Assembly (NCBI RefSeq): GCF_000715075.1
Contig: NC_134101.1
Span: forward strand, 192,902,103 to 192,966,102
Reading direction: 5' to 3'
DNA length: 64,000 nt
From: Nicotiana tabacum
Lineage: Eukaryota; Streptophyta; Magnoliopsida; Solanales; Solanaceae
The notes beneath the pieces were generated by a model that worked only from the letters and a program-made list of their open reading frames with translations, was not told the origin of the DNA and made no database searches. Position numbers and translations under genes: made by a program. Shown piece by piece: positions 11,854 through 25,363 of this stretch (within the stretch, counting starts at the first letter, position 1; each line of letters starts with the position of its first letter).

Positions 11854-14800
11854 ATACGTTCGTCCTCGAACGTGCCAAGAGTTGTTCCGAAAGACATCAA
11901 ACCGTCGTGTAGCCTTACCAAGTGCATACCATGGGGTGATCCCACGTCACCCTATCCTATGTAGGCATGATAACACCACATAACTGAAATTTCTTAATTC
12001 AACCTGGCCTATAAGCCTTAGAATCCAAATTTTCAACATTCGAAATTTCCTACAAGATCTGAACCTCACATCTATACACTGTATAATTCTGAACAAGCTG
12101 TACCAAGCTGAAACCATAACTCAAATACTCCAACACAAATAATACATATCTCAATGCTCGTAGCAATGATTTCTAATTACAATAGTTTCCCAAATTAACC
12201 CGATGCCGGTAATAAACGTCATATCAAGCAAGACTTCATTTTAAAACCTTCGTACACCGCTGAAAATGAAATAAACACACAGGAACTCACAACCACTCAC
12301 TAGATCAACATGTCATGGAGCTTTCTCTCGTTCAACATGTACCTCAACCATTTATTTAAGGTGAATTCTAAATTATTCTTCCAACAAGTTGTAATCAGAC
12401 TTCATAGTATCCATTCTAGGTCCAATGACCTTATATCACCGAACATAACTATTCCAGCTATTTCGGTGTAATCCAACCTTTCCAACACAAAGCATTATTT
12501 AAAAGCAACTAATCTATTTCTGTGAGAAGAACGTATATGTGTTCATGTGCAAAATTTCCTCAAATTTCCCTAATTAGGCAATATCATTTGCATGTTGAGG
12601 AAAGAAGCAATTAATCTGATAGACGATCAAGGAAATGCGATTTCCACAAACTGTACGGACAATTCACGTGCTAACATTAGAACCCGCATAGACAACTCTC
12701 GTGCCAATATTATCAATATATGAATCTGCACGGACAACTCACGTGCCAATAACATAATCCGCCTGGTATGGTCACAGGCCTCCAGTCTAAACATATTATG
12801 TAGGAACTTTTAATAGGTATATATGTATATGATGAGTGAGATAAGATTCTCACGTTCCTGGACTGGTATAAATGACATGCTAAAGTGTAGGCATGTATAA
12901 AGTGTGTTATCATAGCTCAAACCGAGTATCTTTTATCACTAATGCATTTATCAAGTTCATTAATGGATTTCAACTCCTATGTAGCCTCAATCACGGGTCA
13001 AATAGCTCACGCAATATTAATGTAGAATTAGCAACTACCAAGTTTGTGCTAGAAATTAGCCTCTTTGTAACCTCAAGTATAACTCAGATAGTTCTCAACA
13101 AAGGTAAAAATACGAGAAATATTATAACTTCAAGCTTAACAGTCAACTCCAGGCATATCATAGCCTAAGCATCTTCCCGAGCATGAACAATTGCCCCAGT
13201 GTTTGCACATGGGTTCGAACCTCACATATGTGCGCACTCACAACACGTAATCATCATAATCAATTAGCGCAACTAGTGCCTCCACTGAGTCTCAACATCA
13301 AACATGTTGCAAATCCCGAGATAGAATACTTCTGAGAACTCCTAGTCTCCAAATTCATAAAACGCATGAATCACCATAATTGATCCCAACTCTAGCACTC
13401 AAATGACTAACACATTTTCATGCACGATCATCCTACGAGAAATATTTTCAAAATTCATCAGTGCTACATAGCAAAAAACTGAGTTACTAGCAATTTACAT
13501 ACTGGTTAGTTAGAAACCTTCAATCTGCTCCCATCCAGGAGGAAATCACAATACACAACATGTTCCTCACACCGACAGAAAATATCCGACTCAAACCATG
13601 GTAGAAACCGTCAAGAACACCTTGCAATTCATTTGCGCATAACCAAGCTATTATGTTTCTCTGTTTCCTCTTTGAATTACCCTCAAGTAGACACTCTTAC
13701 TTGACATAAGCTATGAAAGTTACCCAAATCTCACTATCAGAGATCTCAGCATAAAATCACATGGCCCTAAGGCCCATAAGCCACTATATTCTTCTTATAC
13801 ACACTCGTAAGTTCCACAACCGAAACACCCACTCTGAAAGTACCTTATGTGAATATAAAATTGTTCTTTTACCTCCCTTATACTGGAATGTAGAATCCGT
13901 AGTCATATAGAATTACTGCAAGTCTCGGTATTGTCCAATATAATTATTTGATTCTAGCGGTATAAAAATCCAAAAAATTTCAATTGCTACATATACATTT
14001 ATGAATCCATTAGAATTCTCTCAAGAGTCATTTACTCTGCTCAAATCTAAATTGCACCACCCAAACAAGCCAAATGACACATGTCTCATTAGCACAACAA
14101 TACCCAAGGAAGTAACCTGTCCTTAACACCACCGATCGAATTCACGTTCCATGCGCACTACACCCTTCACACTTTATAACTTAATCATTCCATGAGTTTC
14201 ATATACTTATAAAGCACAATATAACCCGTATTCAGGAATTTCCTTACTCGATCCATCCTCAATCTCAGCCTAAGCAGTCACAATTAATCCACAAGTACGT
14301 CTCAGACCAAAACCTAAATTTAACATATAACCACGAATTCAAATTATCAATCGCAAACCCCCTCCCCCCACTTGGCTCAAAGCCATAGATCAAAAAATTC
14401 CATAGATCATAATGCTCATATTCAATTACTACCATTACACCATAGTGATATTTATCTAAATTCTTTCCAAGCTCATGCAACACAACCTATATGGTACCTC
14501 AAATCGTTTACTAAGCTTGGCTTCATTTCCCGTAATGGTCAGGTCAACTTTCTTAACTAATTCAAGTTCAAATATCAATACATCTACCCTACTAGTAGAA
14601 AATAAAATTATCCACACAATATTGTAAAGATCACACCTCTGTACTTTATTCCGCAGGTGATAACCCGCTTGTTTAGCCTCAAACTGGCTTCTTTCCATAC
14701 CCTTTTTACTGCTGCAACTACAACATAATCACTTAACCTTCCTGAGTTTGAACTCATCAACCAGATATAAGAATTTAATTTGTCCCACAATTTAACAATG

Positions 14801-15381
14801 CGAAAGATCCTTCAACACTCCCATAACTCGAGACTATACGTCAAATAAGACAGCAATCGAAAAGTCAGTAGTCCTTTTTACACCTCAAGCAAACTCTTTT
14901 CATCACTTTTTAGCCATCTGAACACATCTTGCAGTCATAATATAATCATCATATGGTCATCCAGCCACTCATCGAGCAGCAAATTCCACTCACAAGAACA
15001 TTGCCGGGCATATAAGTCCAAAAGCACAGGTTCTCGCAACTCAAACTACTGGGCCTAAGCTGCGTTCTAAACCCGAACTCAATTCCTCTAGACTGGCCCA
15101 TCACCAGAACACAAAAAAACATATCTCGTACCTTGTTGATAGAGTCATAAGCCGTCGGTGCATAGCTGATACCGAGCGCTCCCATACGTATGCGAGTGAT
15201 TGAAACAAATTCAAAGAGGTACGCTTTAAGCTGAATCAATGTCGCATGATAAGGAAAGAAAAATCAAAAATTTATCCTAAATGCCCTGTAGCCTCTCGAA
15301 GATAACTATGGACGTCATCATGCTGATCCGCAAGACTTTACTAGACACTTTCTCATGACTTGTAGAACCTATGAACCTATA
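11854..15381 (-). mobile_element. element H internal region, no recognisable coding
   Basis: About 3.5 kb between the primer-binding site and the polypurine tract of a minus-strand element. I find no gag, RT, RNase H or integrase motif in any frame. The short frames here (for example 14265-14483 and 14949-15239) show no domain. The element is either a large non-autonomous derivative whose interior never coded for pol, or one decayed beyond recognition. A small local repeat around 12650-12750 (acggacaactcacgtgcc phrases) is the only other structure noted. Confidence 0.55.
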
Positions 15382-15393
15382 GATTTGATACCA
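15382..15393 (-). other. primer-binding site of element H
   Basis: Minus-strand tggtatcaaatc, close to the initiator-Met tRNA site tggtatcagagc. It sits three bases after the presumed LTR end, where the canonical terminal tgaca reads taata. Confidence 0.6.
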
Positions 15394-15396
15394 ATC

Positions 15397-16177
15397 TATT
15401 ACAACCCGAAATCCACTAGTCGTGATGGCACCTAACCTAACTCGCTAGGTAAGCCAACTAATAGCTATCCAATTTCAATAATGTTAATAAGTCAATTAAG
15501 CAAAATAAATTATCTGGATCTATTACATTTTTCAAGGACTGGTAGTACAAATTATGAGCTTCAATGAATAGGATTTACAAAGGTGATATGAAGCAAATAC
15601 ATCTTCTGTTGAAAAGTACATAAACAAAGTTTCATAATCTAAGGCTACCATGAACAAGAGGCAGCTACAACAGGGACACAGGTGCACCTTCAATGCTAGC
15701 TCCCACCATGCATAGCAACATCGACATCTGAAATCTGCATGCAATGTGTAGGAAGTGTAGTATGAGTACAACTGACCTCATGCACTCAATAAGTAACAAA
15801 TATAACCTTAGGTTGAAAGTAGTGATGAGCTGGAACATAGGTCGAGTCCAACACCAATAACCAAAAGTAGTTCATAACAATGTAAAGCAAGTAAATAAAG
15901 AAGTAGCTCAGAGATAAAAAAATTCAGCCTTTTCATAGTTTTTCGAAAATAGTTCCACTTTTCAAGTACATCAATGAAAACCAAAATCCTTTACCGAAAT
16001 CGTCAAACATATGAGTAAGTTTGAAAAATGTAAGTTTTTCAGGTAAATGTTTCATTTTCCTATAGCATGAGGAAGTACATCTCTATGCCTACATATCAAG
16101 ATACAAGTAAAAGTCATAAATGTCACCAAAATCAAGCAGCAAAGCAAAATGTATCTTTATACATGTATCTCAAGTAC
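15397..16177 (-). repeat. element H 5' LTR, inner part
   Basis: Carries the minus-strand LTR end near 15397 (cacgactagtggatttcggg, an eroded form of the usual hosts' cacgactcctt..gtgaca). It is interrupted at 16177 by element A and continues at 25364. The last five bases before A, agtac (16173-16177), are nearly repeated after A. Confidence 0.65.
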
Positions 16178-17067
16178 TGTAATGACCCGATTAATCATTT
16201 TAAGAATTAGCCTCCTGTTCAACGGCTTAAGACCTTGAAAAGATTTGTAACATGTATTATAACTCGCGTGTGTAATCAATTTTGGTTTTCGGACAATTTG
16301 GGATCAATTGGAAGATCAATTCTAATTTAAGAAGCTAAAAAGAAAACAGTTGACCGGAGAGTTGACTTTTATATAAATGACTTTGGAATGGAAATTTGAT
16401 GATTCCAATAGCTTCGTATGATGATTTTGGACTTATATATTCGGATTTGGATTTGAAAGTCCGTAGGAAAATTCGGTGCATTTTGGCGAAAATTGGGAAA
16501 TAGATGATTTTTTAGGAAAGTTTGACCGAGAGTTGACTTTTTGATATCGAGGTTGTAATCCAATTTTGAAAAGTTGGAGCAACTCCATTATGTCATTTAT
16601 AACTTTTGTACAAAATTTGAAGTTGGATTCAATTGATACGTTTCGGCACGCGCTTTGTAAAAGGAAAAGTTTGAAACTCATAAGTCTGAATCGAGGTGTG
16701 AATTGTAGTTTCGATATTGCTTGGCATGGTTTGAATCTCCAAATAATCCCTCATTATGTTTTAAGACTTTTTGATATATTTGGTTGAGGTCCGGAGGGTC
16801 TCGAGTGGAGTTTGGATAGTTATTGGAGTTTAACTTGGGCGTTTCAAGAATGTTTCGATGTCGTTATACAAGAATAAGTGGTATCACATTAATAAAATAA
16901 TCTCCAAATTCTGTTTTGATTGAACCATTAGATCCGTATCGAAATTACGGAGTCATAGTAAAAAGAATCGTCGAATTCGGACATCGTATAAGTGAGTTAT
17001 GCAAATTTTTGTGTCGGGGAAAGAATAATTTTCCATCGCCAGTGCCCAGGGTAGCGCCGGGTGCTAC

Positions 17068-17355
17068 AATACAATATTATATGGATTAGGTTGCACGCCG
17101 CAACATAATTATATGATTTAGATCGGGTTTCACGCCGCAACAATACAATACTATATGGATCGGGTTGCACGCCGCAACAATATTATAAGGATCGGGTTGC
17201 ACGCCGCAAAAATATTATATGGATCGGGTTGCACACCACAACATTATTATATGATTTGGATCGGGTTGCACGCTGCAATAATATTATAGTTTTGGATCGG
17301 GTTGCACTCCGCAACAGTAATATATGATTGGGATCAGGTTGCACACCGCAACAAG
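17068..17355 (+). repeat. stem-forming tandem repeat in A 5' LTR
   Basis: About eight units of 30-40 bases with the core gatcgggttgcacgccgcaa and an AT-rich linker (caatattatatg). Each core contains gttgc-acgcc-gcaac, a 5-bp stem with a 5-base loop. The 3' LTR has the same array (23594-24020). Confidence 0.85.
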
Positions 17356-17537
17356 AAAGAATAAAAGTGAATATTGATTCTTATGGTGAGAACGAGAGTA
17401 AAAGTACAAAGGGTGATGTCGTGCACTTACTGTTGTTGTGTGTATTTGTTGTTATCAATTCAAGTGTTTAAACTGTTTAATCCGTTTATTGTTGTGATCC
17501 TTTGTGTTGGAAACCACAATGTTTTCAGTACCTCACC

Positions 17538-17637
<100 letters not shown>

Positions 17638-18805
17638 GTTCCAATACTTCAAACTTCAATAATTGTTACATCCTTAATTTAATTAGTTTCTCAATTATAT
17701 CCCCTTAAACCGTCTGAGTGTGTATTATCTTAAAAAGGAATTTCTATCCTGTTTTAAGTTATCAAATCCCCGGTTAAGGGTAATAATTCTTCCAATGTTG
17801 TATTTTAAATTGAAAGGGGTACTTTCTTACTTGAATGATTTCTAAAAATAACTTCATCTTTTCTCACCGATTTTCCATACTTATTTAGAAATTGAAATTT
17901 AATTTATATCATGTAAATAGGACTTCTCGAACATCATAAGTGAATTTGTAAGGACATTTTGTATTGTATATCATGTGGATTTTGTTGGTAAGAGTGAGAA
18001 GGAAAATATGCGGGCACGAGGTGCCATATATGCTGAAAATTCGTACGTTGAGGTTATGATATGAGAAATCGAGTATTCAAATGGTCGGGATGGTGTATTA
18101 AACATGATGTGATTGATTGAGTTGACATTGTTTTCTTTAATTGGATACATTCTTACTTTTCTCCGTCTCTGTTACATTAGTGTTGAATTGCTTGGGTTAT
18201 CTGATTTACTTGGTTTCCGTTTGTTACTATCTTTGTTCTCCCTTTATTGATTATACTGTTTATAATTGGATTTTCTCTCCGGGATTGATATTACTTCGTT
18301 ATCTTTATCTTGATGTTTTATTATCATACCCTGTTCATTTCATTTGACCAGTAGGTGTCCTGACTGTTCCTCGTCACTACCCCACCAAGGTTAGTCTTGA
18401 TTCTTACTGGGCACCGCCGTGGTGCGCTCATACTACACTTCTGTACATTTTTTGTGTACAGATCCAGGTGGATTGATAGTAGTTATTTGGGTCATTGCGG
18501 TGGAGACTCAAGGTAAACCTAGTACAACATTCACAGGTCTCGAAGTCACCTTCATTTGTATTTACTTCCATTCTTCTTGTTTCGGGGCAGTGATGTATTA
18601 TTTTGTGAAATTACTCTTAGATAGGCTTGTGACTTATACCACCGATTTTGGGAATTTTGATTTATTCAGAGTTGGTTAATTTAAAGTTAGTAAACATCAA
18701 TGTTATTTCGGATAACATAAAGGGATTTTTGGGTCGTGACAAGTTGGTTGATTTATTCAGGTGGCATCACGACTCCTTCAGAGGGATTATTGTGTCGTGA
18801 CAAGT

Positions 18806-18817
18806 TGGTATCAGATA
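18806..18817 (+). other. primer-binding site of element A
   Basis: tggtatcagata, three bases after the LTR end; it matches the initiator-Met tRNA site tggtatcagagc except at the end. Minus-strand synthesis starts here in elements of this type. Confidence 0.8.
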
Positions 18818-19780
18818 TCTAGGTTCATAGGTGCTACAAGTCATAAGCGAGTTTAGTAGAGTCTTTCAGATCAGTACGGAGACGTCTGTACTTATCTTCA
18901 AGAGGCTACAGAACTAGTAGGAAAAAATTTCCACTTCATTCATTCCTTATCGTGCGACATTTATTCATCTTGAAGCATATATCTTATGTTCTTTTTCATC
19001 CACTCATGTATGGAATTGCGCACTACGCCAATGGTTTGTGATACCGTAAAAGGGTTATAAGAGAGCCAGGGTTGCTCATTATTACCACGTGTCGTTTAGA
19101 ATCGAGGATATGGAAGTCCAAAGAGATCTTTCAGTTGTGCGCACGGGGGTGCATCAGATTTTGACATCTGGTTGATAAGTACCATCTGGAGAAGGTTTAA
19201 TTGGCTGCCTAATCATCACAGGTGGATGTAGATCTAAAAATAGTTGGTCGTATTAGAGACTATGTGTTCCGTATGGGATTTCTATTTAACAAATGGTATT
19301 TACTAGCAAGCCGAGACATCGGAGGAAGTGAGTTTATCTATCGTGAGGATGACAAGTGCCAAGTAAATCGCTTGAGGTGTCTTATGACTGGTGTCGTACG
19401 AGCGGTGAAGGTTAGTATTGTGGATTGTCGGAAATGTGTCCTATGATTTCGCACTAGGTAAGGGGAGTCTACTACCAACGATCAGATTGTGGGGTCATGT
19501 GTCATATTAATTTTGGCTTGAGCTGTATATATGTTGTATTGAAAGGTTTGTCGAAACTTGTATATGATTAGGAGTTGAAATTTGAATGGGATGATGATGG
19601 GACTTTTGGTATTCCCGCATCCTTAATAATTCTACATTTCAGTATCAGCAGGGACATAGAAACAATTTCAGAATACTCATAGTGCTCCAGTTAATCAGGG
19701 CACTCGCGTGGGGCAGTCATCTTTTAATGCACCACTGATATGGGAACCTACAATGGTTATCCTAGTTATTCGGCACAGAC
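18818..19780 (+). mobile_element. element A interior, 5' part, decayed
   Basis: Post-PBS leader resembling the gag 5' region of chromoviruses, but no continuous frame. An open frame at 19222-19446 (74 codons) has no recognisable domain. Confidence 0.4.
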
Positions 19781-20330
19781 TCAGTATAAGCAGTTGGACC
19801 GCAGATTGGTTGTTATAAATATGGTGATACTAGGAACATCATGAGAAATTGTCCCAGACTTGGGAGAAATCTATTCCATCAGAGCACACATGCCACGTAC
19901 TCCACTATAATTTCTACTTTACTTACACTACCAGTTAGGGATGGAGGACAAGCGGGTAGATAACGCCTAAGAGGTGGAGGCCCGACCCATCAATATATTT
20001 GCTATGGTATAGCTGAGGTTTCTGCACCAGATGGTGTCATTACAAGTACGATCTCGAGTTCTTATAAGGTAACAATTTCTTTAACTTGATTCGGTTCTGT
20101 GTATCGAGGCAAGTCCTCCTAATATGCTCCAATCATGAGTGAGCTTCGTAATCTTAAACTTACTTATGTGAATACTTCTATTGGGAGATTATATGGAGAT
20201 AGTTATGTCTATCATTATGTGTTGGTCACTAAAAATAGTTGTCAGACTAAAAGTGACTTTTGTTAATCAATTCGATGAGTTTGATGTAATTTCTAAATAA
20301 TTGATTTCAATTGTAAATTATATGCCCTAC
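19781..20330 (+). pseudogene. decayed gag zinc knuckle and following region
   Basis: Around 19805-19858 one frame reads CYKYGDTRNIMRNCP, a broken CCHC knuckle: the second Cys is Tyr and the His is Met. Gag knuckles bind element RNA. It is followed by gaggtggaggcccgacccat (a glycine- and arginine-rich linker is usual there) and, near 20265, VNQFDEFDVI, which may be what is left of the protease-RT linker. Stops and frame changes separate these pieces. Beyond 20330 nothing codes. Confidence 0.5.
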
Positions 20331-21488
20331 CGGTATGAGGGATCATTGTATGTTATGATTTTTTTTAACAGAAATTATTTGAAAGAAGGAAGAAAGGAAA
20401 TGGAAAATTTTAGTTGGCACAATGTGCAAAATACTTGTGATTCAGAGTTGAGGACGAGATCCTCACATTTTTATATGATATGAAATATTTAAACCGGTCT
20501 ACAAGCTACAGTGGATGTTATATAAGGACGAGGTCCTTGTGGTGAAAAAAATATTTTGTGTTTAAATTCACCCTTGTGAAATTAAAAGTTTGTACTATAG
20601 TTCTTACAGGGAGTCGTGCCTATGAGGCTTATTTGAAAATTCTTGTATGAATATCTCTGTGCATAATTTGCCAAATTATATTGTAACTATTGAAGTTTAG
20701 CCTACGAGGTGAGTGCCCAGGTGGTGCTAAATGTGAGTCGTTAATTTGTGTAAGTAATTATGAAGTCTTCATGCCTTGTTGTTAGTAAAGTGGAGGTTTG
20801 AAACAAGATTTTGTTAACATGAGGTTAATTGGCAATGTTGTGATTTATGAAAAACTATTAAGACCAAAGGCATGGTTATGGGCATATATATATGATCTGT
20901 TTCATGTCCAGATATCACTATGATAAAGCAATGTTTGTAATGCGGAGATTAGCATTGTTGATATACACATCGTGGTGATTTGTTGAGTTGTGGATGTGTT
21001 GTTAGGAGTTGTTTTGGTGTTACTCTGACAGGTGGATAGTCCCAATTATAGGGGAGACTCTGCCAAAATTTCTGAAAAATTTGGGAGTTAGAAAAACATT
21101 TGAGACATTGAGATGTGCGAAGAAAGAGATAAGTTACGTTGTGTATTTGAGGACGAATGACCATAAGTGGGGGAGAATGAAACATCCTAGAAAAATTTCG
21201 AAGTATTTAAGCGCTATTAAAATTTGATGTGTGTTGACATGAGAATAATACTGTGTGTTGATGTGAAAAAAAAAATTCGGACCATTTTGAAAATGTTTGG
21301 AGATTAAGAAGTTTGGTCTTAAAGTTCACAAATATGGATAAAGGAAATAATCTCAACTGAGATGGTATTGTCGGGTTTATGTCGAATGCGGTAACGTGAG
21401 ATCAACCGAGAGTATAGGTGTAAAAGTAAAATCATCAATTTGGCAACCTCAAAATAATTCTTATTACGTTCGAGGACGAACGATTGTT
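20331..21488 (+). mobile_element. element A interior, 3' part, no recognisable coding
   Basis: AT-rich with short frames only. RT, RNase H, integrase and chromodomain motifs are absent. Near its end is cgttcgaggacgaacg (21469-21484), shared with element H just before the polypurine tract. In coding relatives this phrase lies at or near the end of pol. Confidence 0.5.
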
Positions 21489-21502
21489 TAAGAGGTGGAG
21501 AA
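21489..21502 (+). other. polypurine tract of element A
   Basis: taagaggtggagaa immediately before the 3' LTR start tgtaatgactc. Confidence 0.8.
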
Positions 21503-22488
21503 TGTAATGACTCAACTAGTCATTTTAAGAATTAGCGGCCCGTTCAACGGCTTAAAACCTCGAAAAGCTTTGTAACATGTATTATAACTCGCGTGTGTCA
21601 TCATGTTTGGTTTTCGGACAATTTGGGATCAATTGGAAGAACAATTCTAATTTAAGAAGCTAAAAAGAAAATAGTTGACCGGAGAGTTAAATTTTATGTA
21701 AATGACTTTGGAATGGAATTTTGATGATTTCAATAGCTTCGTATGATGAATTTGGACTTGTGCGCATATTCGGATTTGGATTTGGAAGTCCGTAGGATAA
21801 TTCGGCGCATTTTGGCGAAAGTTGGGAAATAGATGATTTTTTTGGAAAGTTTGACCAAGAGTTGACTTTTTGATATCGGGGTCGGAATCTGATTCTAAAA
21901 ATTTGGAACAACTCCATTATGTCATTTATGACTTTTGTACAAAATTTGAAGTCATTCTGGATTCATTTGATACGTTTCGGCACGCGCTTTGTAAAAGGAA
22001 AAGTTTGAAACTCATAAGTCTGAATCGAGGTGTGAATTGTAGTTTCGATGTTTCTTGGCATGATTTGAAACTCCAAAGAAGTCCGCATGATGTTTTAGGA
22101 CTTGTTGATATATTTTGTTGAGGTCCCGAGGGTCTCGGGTGGAGTTTGGATGGTTATTGGAGTTTAACTTGGGCATTTCAAAATTGTTTCGACGTCGTTC
22201 TTCAAGAATAAGTGGTATCACATTAAGAAAATGAACTCCAAATTTAGTTTTGATTGAATCATTAGATCCGTATCGAAATTATGGAGTCATAGCAAAAAAG
22301 AATCGTCGAATTCGGACATCATATGAGTGAGTTATGCACATTTTCGTGTCGGGGAAAGATTAATTTTCCATTGCCAGCGCCCAGGGTAGCGCCGGGCGCT
22401 ATTCCTGCCGCCATGATCTGTTTGGCTACTGGAATCAGCACCACAGTTAGCTCCTAGTGCCACCTGTGGTGCCCAAATCGTAAAATGC

Positions 22489-22497
22489 TATAAAACG
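22489..22497 (+). promoter_or_regulatory. TATA box of element A LTR
   Basis: ctataaaac in the context aaatgctataaaacggggg, the best core promoter candidate in this LTR family. Its counterpart in the 5' LTR is deleted. Confidence 0.55.
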
Positions 22498-23593
22498 GGG
22501 GTTTTTGCCCATTTTTGACAAAATAGAGTTGGGGGAGCTCGGTTTGGGCGATTTTCAGAGGGGTTTTCTCAAATTTGAACAAGGTAAGTGTTCTTTATCA
22601 TAATCCTTTATAGATCATGATTCCATACTCATTCACATCATGAATTCATGAATTTATGGAAGAAAAGTCGGATTTTTACCAAATCTTCCAAAAACAAAAA
22701 TTTAAGATTTAAAAGTCAATCCGATGTCGGAATTCGATAATTTTTGTATGGTTGAACTCGTATCGGAATGGGTTGTCGGATTTTGTAAGTTTCGTTGGAT
22801 TTCAAGATGTGGATCCCACTCTCTATTTTTAAGTGAATTTCGGATTTTAATCCGGAAAATTAGTAAATTCCTATAGAATCAATTCCTATGACTTGTATTG
22901 AGTATATTGAATTTTTTATTACTAGATTTGAGGATTTCTGACACTAATGTGCGATGCAAAGGTGTGATGGAAGTTTGAGTTGGTTGCAAATTGAGGTAAG
23001 TATCTTGCATAAGCTTGTGTGGGAGACTACCCCTTAGGTTTTGAGTCTTCTATGCTATTGTAGTCCGTGCACGCGAGGTGACGAGTGTGTGCTCGGACTT
23101 ATTTGAGCACAATTTGACTCTAGGTTTCTTAGGTCCTTATGTGGAAAGTATCCTGTTATGATTGGGTTTCCTAGTTACTTAAATTGCCTCTATATGCTCC
23201 ATATGACGTTGTTAGTTTTCCTCTAATTCTTACGTGTTACTTTGACCCTAAATTGCCTTAATTGAAGTGATTGCCTTCCTTATTGTTTTGATACTTCTTG
23301 GTTGTTAGTTCCTCTATGACTTCATGCAAATAGGTTACATGTCCAATTGTTGTGGTTGCCGGTGTAGTTATCACGTGCGTATTATGTCTTGTTGTGTAGT
23401 TGAGGTTTCATTGTGAAGTTAATTATTGATACAAGTTTGGTTATAGTTGATTCCCTTGCCGAGACATATTTAATTCTTACTGTTGGTTCCCTTGCCGGGA
23501 CATGTTTATTCTTGTTGTTGACTCCCTTGCTGGGATATTGTTGTTTCTTTATTATTCCCTTGCCCGGATTCTTTCATGATTGGTGTTGATTTG

Positions 23594-24020
23594 TGTATTG
23601 GGATTGGGTTGCACGCTGCAATAATATTATATGGATCGGATTGCACGCCACAACATCATTATGTGATTTGGATCAGGTGACAAGCCGCAATAATATTATA
23701 TGGATCGGGTTGCACGCCGCAACATCATTATATGATTTGGATCGGGTTGCACGCCGCAACAATATAATATTATATGGATCGGGTTGCACGCCGCAACATC
23801 ATTATATGATTTGGATCGGATTGCATGCCGCAACAATACAATATTATATGGATTGGGTTGCACGCCACAACAATATTATATGAATCGTGTTGCACACCGC
23901 AACATCATTATATGATTTGGATCGGGTTGCACACCGCAATAATATTATAGTATATGGATCGGGTTGCACGCCGCAATACTAATATATGATTGGGATCGGG
24001 TTTCACGCCGCAACAAGAAA
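23594..24020 (+). repeat. stem-forming tandem repeat in A 3' LTR
   Basis: About twelve copies of gatcgggttgcacgccgcaa with caacatcattatatgattt or aatattatatg linkers. Longer than the 5' LTR array, whose left part was removed by the deletion. Confidence 0.85.
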
Positions 24021-25363
24021 GAATAAAAGTGAATATTAATTCTTATGGTGAGAACGAGAGTAAAAGCACGAAGGGTGATGTCGTGCACTTTCTGCTGTTG
24101 TGTGTATTTGTTGTTATCAATTCAAACGATTAATCTGTTTAATCCCTTTATTGATGTGATCCTTTGTGTTGGAACCCACAATGTTTTCAATACCTCACCG
24201 TATTTATATATATTTATTTATACGTTCCAATACTTCAAACTTCAATAATTGTTACATCCTTAATTCAATTAGTTTCTCAATATATCCCCTTAAACTGTCT
24301 GAGGGTGTATTTTCTTAAAAAGGAATTTCTAGCATGTTTTAAGTTATCAACCCCCTGTTAAGGGTAATAATTCTTCCGATGTTGTATTTTAAATTGAAAG
24401 GGGTACTTTCTACTCGAATGATTTCTAAAAATAATTTCATCTTTCCGATTTGGAAAACTTATTTAGAAATTGAAATTTAATTTATATTATGTAAATAGGA
24501 CTTCTCGAACATCTTAAGTGCATTTTCAAGGACATTTTGTGTTGTATATCATGTGAATTTTGTTGGTAAGAGTGAGAAGGAAAATATGTGGGCACGAGGT
24601 GTCGTATGTGCTGAAAGTTCGAAAGTTGAGGTTATGATATGAGAAATTGAGGATTGAAATGGTCGGGATGGTGTATTAAACATGATGTGATTGATTGAGT
24701 TGACATTGTTTTCTTTAATTGGATACATTCTTACTTTTCTCCATCTATGTTACGTCAGTGTTAAATTGCTTGGGTTATCTGATTTACTTGGTTTCCGTTT
24801 GTTACTATCCGTGTTCTTCCTTAATTGATTATACTGTTTATACTTGGATTTTCTCTCCGCGGTTGATATTACTTCGTTATGTTTATCTTGATGTTTTATT
24901 ATCATACCCTGTTCTTTTCATTTGACCAGTAGGTGTCCTGACTGTTCCTCGTCACTACCCCACCGAGGTTAGTCTTGATACTTACTGGGCAGTGCCATGG
25001 TGTGCTCATACTACACTTCTGTACATTTTTTGTGTACAGATCCAGGTGGATTGATAGTAGCTGTGTGGGTCATCGTGGTGGAGACTCAAGGTAAACATAC
25101 TATAGCGTTCGCAGGTCTCGGAGTCACCTTCATTTGTATGTACTTCCATTCTCCTTTGTTTCGAGGCAGTGATGTATTATTTTGTGAAATTACTCTTAGA
25201 TAAGCTTGTGACTTGTACCACCGGTTTTGGGAATTTGATTTATTCAGAGTTGGTTAATTTAAAGTTAGTAAGCATCAATGTTATTTCAGTTTATGTTAGG
25301 CTTACCTAGTTTAGAGACTAGGTGTCATCACGACTCCTTCGGTGGGATTTTTGGATCGTGACA

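Larger units (their letters stand above)
21503..25363 (+). repeat. element A 3' LTR (full length, 3.9 kb)
   Basis: Starts tgtaatgactcaactagtc and ends ggatcgtgaca. It retains the segment lost from the 5' LTR, including the TATA box near 22489 and the region 22500-23590 with repeated ttcccttgccgggaca phrases (about 23450-23570). Downstream parts match the 5' LTR closely, including the ccagtaggtgtcctgactgt block near 24930. Confidence 0.85.

Noticed and set aside
18806..18820. tRNA gene start
   Set aside because: It is the primer-binding site complementary to tRNA; no cloverleaf follows.
23593..23883. ORF with repeated WIGLHAAT-like units
   Set aside because: An artefact of the LTR tandem array read in one frame.
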